Below, piece after piece: positions 60,235 through 64,000 of a stretch of DNA of 64,000 nt (position 1 is the first letter of the stretch; the number at the start of each line of letters is the position of its first letter). Source of the DNA: Pelotomaculum sp. GTDB taxonomy: Bacteria; Bacillota; Desulfotomaculia; Desulfotomaculales; Pelotomaculaceae. The DNA is taken from positions 1-64,000 of the forward strand of contig JAHDOA010000017.1 in the NCBI GenBank assembly GCA_018435055.1, given 5' to 3'. The notes beneath the pieces were generated by a model that was given only the letters and a program-made list of their open reading frames with translations, did no database searches and was not told the origin of the DNA. Both the position numbers and the translations under genes were made by a program.

Positions 60235-63200
60235 GTGAAGCAAAAAGTCAGTCGTCGCGATTTCTTGAAATTTTTTGGTCTGGGCACTGCCGGAACAGCA
60301 CTCCTGAGCGGCGCGGGCGCTGTGCCGGCTCTAGCCAGCACATCCCCAGACAAACTGCCCACCTTCGAAATGGGCCCCCTTAAAATTAGTAAAGCAAAAG
60401 AGACTGCTTCCGTCTGCGCGTTTTGCGGAGTCGGTTGCGGGCTTATTGTTTATTCTGATGAAAAAGGGGAAAGGGTCCTGCATATCGAAGGCGATCCGGA
60501 CAACCCCAACAACGAGGGCTCCATGTGCTCCAAGGGTATTGCCCTGGGCGACGCCAACACTATCGTTGACAAAAAACGCAAAAGGGTAGTGAACGATCGC
60601 AGGATTATGGACGTGCTTTACCGCGCGCCAGGGAGCGACAAGTGGGAAAAGAAAGACTGGGATTGGGCCCTGAAAGAAATTGCCAGGAGAGTAAAAGAAA
60701 CACGCGACGCAACCTTTGAAGAAAAGGACGAAAATGGCGTCACCGTCAACCGCACTCAGGCTATCTGCCACATCGGCAGCGCGTCCTGCGACAATGAGGA
60801 AAACTATCTCTTCCAAAAAATGCAGCGCGCTTTGGGGGTCATCAATATTGACCACCACGCCCGCCTCTGACACTCCTCCACTGTGGCCGGTCTTGGCCAA
60901 ACGTTCGGCAGGGGTGTTATGACCAACAGTTTTACGGATTATAAAAACTCCGACGTATTTTTAATTATCGGCGCCAACCCTGCGGAAAACCACCCGCAGA
61001 TCATGCGTCATTTAGGTATTGCCGTTGGTACCAGGGGCGCCAAGGTAATAGTGGCTGATCCCAGGTTTACTAAAACGGCAGCCAAAGCTGATATTCACGC
61101 GCCGCTGCGCCCCGGCACTGATATCGCGTTCCTCTACGGCATCATGAACTATGCTATAGAGAACGGCCTGTATTTCTATGATTACGTCCTGAACTATACC
61201 AACGCTTCCTTCATAGTAAACCCGGAATATGGTTTCAGCGACGGCTTGTTTACAGGTTTTGCCGACGGCAAGTACGACACGAAAAAGTGGGCATACCAGA
61301 TGAACGGAGATGCGATTGCCAAAGACCCAACCCTGCAGAATCCCCAATGTGTGTTCCAGATCTTGAAGAGGCACTTATCCCGTTATGATATCAAAACAGT
61401 ATGTAAGATCACCGGCACACCCGAAGATATTTACAAGAAAGTTTGTGAGCTGTACTGCTCCACCGGCAAGCCTGACAAGGCCGGCAACCTCATCTATGCT
61501 ATGGGTATTACCCAGAGCTCGCACGGCAGTCAAAATGTGCGGGCTACAGCTATGCTGCAGCTCCTGCTGGGCAACATCGGCATCGCCGGCGGCGGCGTCA
61601 ACGCCCAGCGCGGTGAGTCAAACGTGCAGGGTTCCACTGATCAGGGCATACTTTACCACCTGTTGACAGGATATCTTGCAGCTGTGAACGCTACAGCGCA
61701 TACCAACCTTAAGGAATATCTGGAAAAAGAAACACCCAAGAGCAGCTTTTGGACCAACAAACCCAAGTTCCTGATCAGTATGCTAAAAGCCTGGTACGGG
61801 GACAAGGCTACCAAAGAAAATGATTTTTGCTTCGACTATATTCCCAAACATGACGGCAAAGACCACTCTCACCAGGCGATATTCCAGGACATGTCTGAAG
61901 GTAAAATCAAGGGCTACTTTGCCTGGGGCCAGAACCCGGCGGTAGGCGGACCCAACTCCACTGTTGCCCGCAAAGCCCTGGAAAACCTGGACTGGATGGT
62001 AGCGGTGGATCTGTTCGAGACTGAAACAGCCTCATTCTGGAAGCGTCCCGGGGCTAACCCGGCTAATATAAAGACCGAGGTTTTCCTGCTACCCACCGCT
62101 TTTTCTTACGAGAAGGAAGGCACAGTATCCAACAGCTCGCGCTGGATCCAGTGGCGCTGGAAAGCGGTTGAGCCGCCCGGAGTAGCCAAGAGCGACCTGT
62201 GGATCGCCTATGAGTTATTTAAGGCGATCCGCAATGAATATAAGGCTGGCGGCAAGTTTCCCGCCCCGATCCTGGATATGGTGTGGGACTACGATATGCC
62301 CGGGCATGACGAACCTGACATTATCAAGATAGCTAACGAAATGAACGGTTATAATGTAGCGGATGGCTCCCTGCTCGATTCTTTCGCCAAGCTCAAGGAT
62401 GATGGCACAACAGCCTGCGGCCAATGGATTTACGCCGGCTACATGTTTATCGACCCTGAGCTGAAGGTGCCTGCCTCGCATAGGCGCAGCCGGGAAGACA
62501 AAAGCAACCTTGGCCTCTTTCCGAAATGGTCCTTTGCCTGGCCGGCCAACCGCCGCATTGTTTACAACCGCTGCTCGGCCGACCCGTCGGGAAGGCCATG
62601 GGATCCGAAGCGGTCGCTGGTTGCCTGGGACGGCGCGCAGTGGGTCAATAACGACGTGCCTGACTTCGGATTTAAAGACGCGGCGACAGGCGCTTTTATC
62701 ACACCGGACAAATCAGCCGCAAACTGTTACATCATGACCACCGAGGGTGTCGGCAGGCTGTTCGCGCCTACCGGCTGCAAGGACGGCCCCCTGCCGGAGC
62801 ACTACGAGCCGGTGGAAAGCCCGATCAATAACCCGCTGGGCAAACAACAAAGCAATCCGGTGACTGTGAAATACCAGGGTGATTTTGCTAAAATCGCGCC
62901 AACGGCGTCCCCGGACTTCCCGTATATCGCCACGACTCACCGCCTGGTTGAACACTACCAGAGCGGCGCCGTAACCAGAAATTGCCCCAATCTGGTGGAA
63001 CTGCAGCCGGAAATGTTCGCAACAATATCTCCGGGCCTGGCCAAGAAAATGGGAGTTAAGCCGGGTGACATGGTGGTTGTAAGCAGCATCCGCGGTGAAA
63101 TTAAATGCAGAGCTAATGTGCTGCCGATAATTAAGCCGTTCAAGGTAGCAGACAGGGAAATCGAGCTTATCGGGCTGCCCTGGCACTATGGCTACTCGGG

Positions 63201-63306
63201 TATAGCAATAGGCAGCTCAGCCAACGACATAACACCCAGCGTCGGGGATCCAAACACGATGATACCCGAATCAAAAGCTTTCCTCTGCAATGTGAAGAAA
63301 GCGTAA
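60235..63306 (+). CDS. fdhA: selenocysteine formate dehydrogenase, catalytic subunit, Tat-exported
   Basis: FDH-N-type molybdo/tungsto enzyme, about 1023 aa including selenocysteine. The in-frame TGA at 60868-60870 (codon 212) lies in HARL-U-HSSTVAGL, exactly the Sec site of this family, and the frame continues unbroken to 63306, so the two frames are one gene. Seen: Tat signal SRRDFLKFFGLGTAGTALL; 4Fe-4S site CAFCGVGCGLIV...SMCSKG; GANPAENHPQIM; SSHGSQNVRATAMLQLLLGNIG. GTG at 60235 is the start, with AAAGGAGGT 7 nt upstream. Oxidises formate outside the membrane or works in reverse with the FdhB partner. Confidence 0.96.
60868..60912 (+). other. bacterial SECIS element of fdhA
   Basis: Directly after the Sec TGA: TGTGGCC, GGTCT, TGGCCA stem-loop with GGU in the apical loop about 20 nt downstream of the UGA, as in other bacterial SECIS elements. 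Confidence 0.75.
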
Positions 63307-63350
63307 AATAATAAACACCTTAAATCCAAGCAGAAACCGGAGGTGTAACG

Positions 63351-64000
63351 ATGTCAAAAGGTGTCCTGGTAGATGTCACCAGGTGTATCGGCTGTCGCAG
63401 CTGTCAGGTTTCATGCAAATCGTGGAATGACCTGCCGGCTAAACTGGGCGAGTTTTCCAACAACTGGGACAGCCCTGGAAAACTAAGCGCAGATACTTGG
63501 ACCAACGTCAACTACTATATAATCGAAGAAGGCGACCAACTAAAATGGCGCTTTGTAAAGAAACAATGCATGCACTGCAATGAGCCCGCCTGTGAATCAG
63601 CGTGCTTTACCCACTCATTTGTCAAGACAAAAGAAGGGGCGGTTATCTACAAGCCGACCGATGCGAACAAAGACTACTGCGTCGGCTGCCGCTACTGCAT
63701 GATCGCCTGCCCGTTCGGCGTACCTGGCTTCCAGTGGGACAAGGCTTTTCCCTATGTACTGAAATGCCGTTTCTGTTACGACCGCATGCAGGAGGGAATC
63801 GAGCCCGCCTGTGTGACGTCCTGCCCCACCCAGACATTAACGTACGGTGACAGGGAGGAACTGCTGGCCCTCGCCTGGAGCATGATTAACAATGACCCCA
63901 GGTATGTTAAACATGTATATGGTGAAAAAGAATACGGCGGTACTTCCTGGCTGTATATATCTGACGTTCCTTTTGATAAACTCGGCTTTAGGACGGAAGC
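63351..64000 (+). CDS. fdhB: FdhB, iron-sulfur subunit of formate dehydrogenase (runs off the window)
   Basis: Open from the ATG at 63351 (GGAGGTG upstream) to the window end, 216 codons and no stop. Seen: four 4Fe-4S motifs, CIGCRSCQVSCK, QCMHCNEPACESACF, YCVGCRYCMIACPFG, and KCRFCYDR...PACVTSCPT. Transfers electrons from FdhA to a membrane or cytoplasmic partner. The missing C-terminus should show whether it has the membrane anchor of FdnH. Confidence 0.93.
   Translation, partial: MSKGVLVDVTRCIGCRSCQVSCKSWNDLPAKLGEFSNNWDSPGKLSADTWTNVNYYIIEEGDQLKWRFVKKQCMHCNEPACESACFTHSFVKTKEGAVIYKPTDANKDYCVGCRYCMIACPFGVPGFQWDKAFPYVLKCRFCYDRMQEGIEPACVTSCPTQTLTYGDREELLALAWSMINNDPRYVKHVYGEKEYGGTSWLYISDVPFDKLGFRTE

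Noticed and set aside
60868-60870. Stop codon splitting formate dehydrogenase into two genes (pseudogene)
   Set aside because: The TGA lies at the selenocysteine position of the family, followed by a stem-loop with GGU, and the frame continues for 810 codons.

Overview
The window looks like a chromosomal segment of a spore-forming, strictly anaerobic Firmicute of the Pelotomaculum/Desulfotomaculum (Peptococcaceae) type. The signs are: AddAB rather than RecBCD, a CotF-like coat protein and a DUF3231 protein, B. subtilis-type UvsE, RNase HII with the Gram-positive N-terminal extension, a Tat-exported selenocysteine formate dehydrogenase, a [NiFe]-hydrogenase with its maturation genes, an F-type A flavoprotein, S-box and B12 riboswitches, and many TTG/GTG starts behind strong AGGAGG sites. 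This is inference from gene content; no rRNA, tRNA or CRISPR was recognised.

Layout. 0-7.5 kb: addB-addA (minus). 7.5-17 kb: mixed small genes (two FlK-like thioesterases, DUF3231, an SbcD-like phosphoesterase, DUF441 and DUF1294 membrane proteins, isoaspartyl peptidase, CotF, UvsE, an unrecognised five-repeat protein, a small HTH protein), with three broken genes between them. 17.3-18.9 kb: intact comM (YifB). 18.9-27.2 kb: a minus-strand operon hyaD-hypA-hypB-hypF-hypC-hypD-hypE divergent from hydrogenase small and large subunit genes, then fprA. 28.9-40.8 kb: sulfur and Fe-S metabolism (cysK, tusA-like, moeB-like, metW, metX, metY under a SAM-I riboswitch, cysE, mnmA, nifU, nadA, nifS, fdhD, an Rrf2 regulator). 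41.3-49.1 kb: a cobalamin-riboswitch operon (DUF4430 lipoprotein-like protein, ECF transporter T/A-A/S, surface propeller protein, CobO, tandem nitrilase). 49.2-52.7 kb: DtxR-type regulator and feoA with a split feoB. 52.8-55.7 kb: degraded insertion sequences, an XRE regulator, a broken comM copy, a DUF2935 gene and a hydrogenase gene remnant. 56-64 kb: rnk-like, rnhB-yraN, fdhE, tatC and fdhA(Sec)-fdhB running off the right edge.

Most interesting points. (1) The hydrogenase is strongly atypical: its small subunit lacks the CxxC pair that binds the proximal cluster, its large subunit lacks the Glu of the RxEGH motif that gates protons, and the HypF beside it has lost almost the whole acylphosphatase domain, yet all reading frames are intact. 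(2) The 3' end of comM occurs five times in the window, always in the same orientation, ending at the same stop codon and in two cases starting at exactly the same codon; this looks like attachment-site scars of elements that integrate at the 3' end of comM, and the first pair brackets the whole hyp/hydrogenase/fprA block. (3) A tandem nitrilase and a surface propeller sit in a B12-riboswitch operon with an ECF transporter and CobO, suggesting corrinoid uptake and remodelling by an undescribed amidase. (4) A shared operator-like motif links the Rrf2 gene, nifS, metY and cysK.
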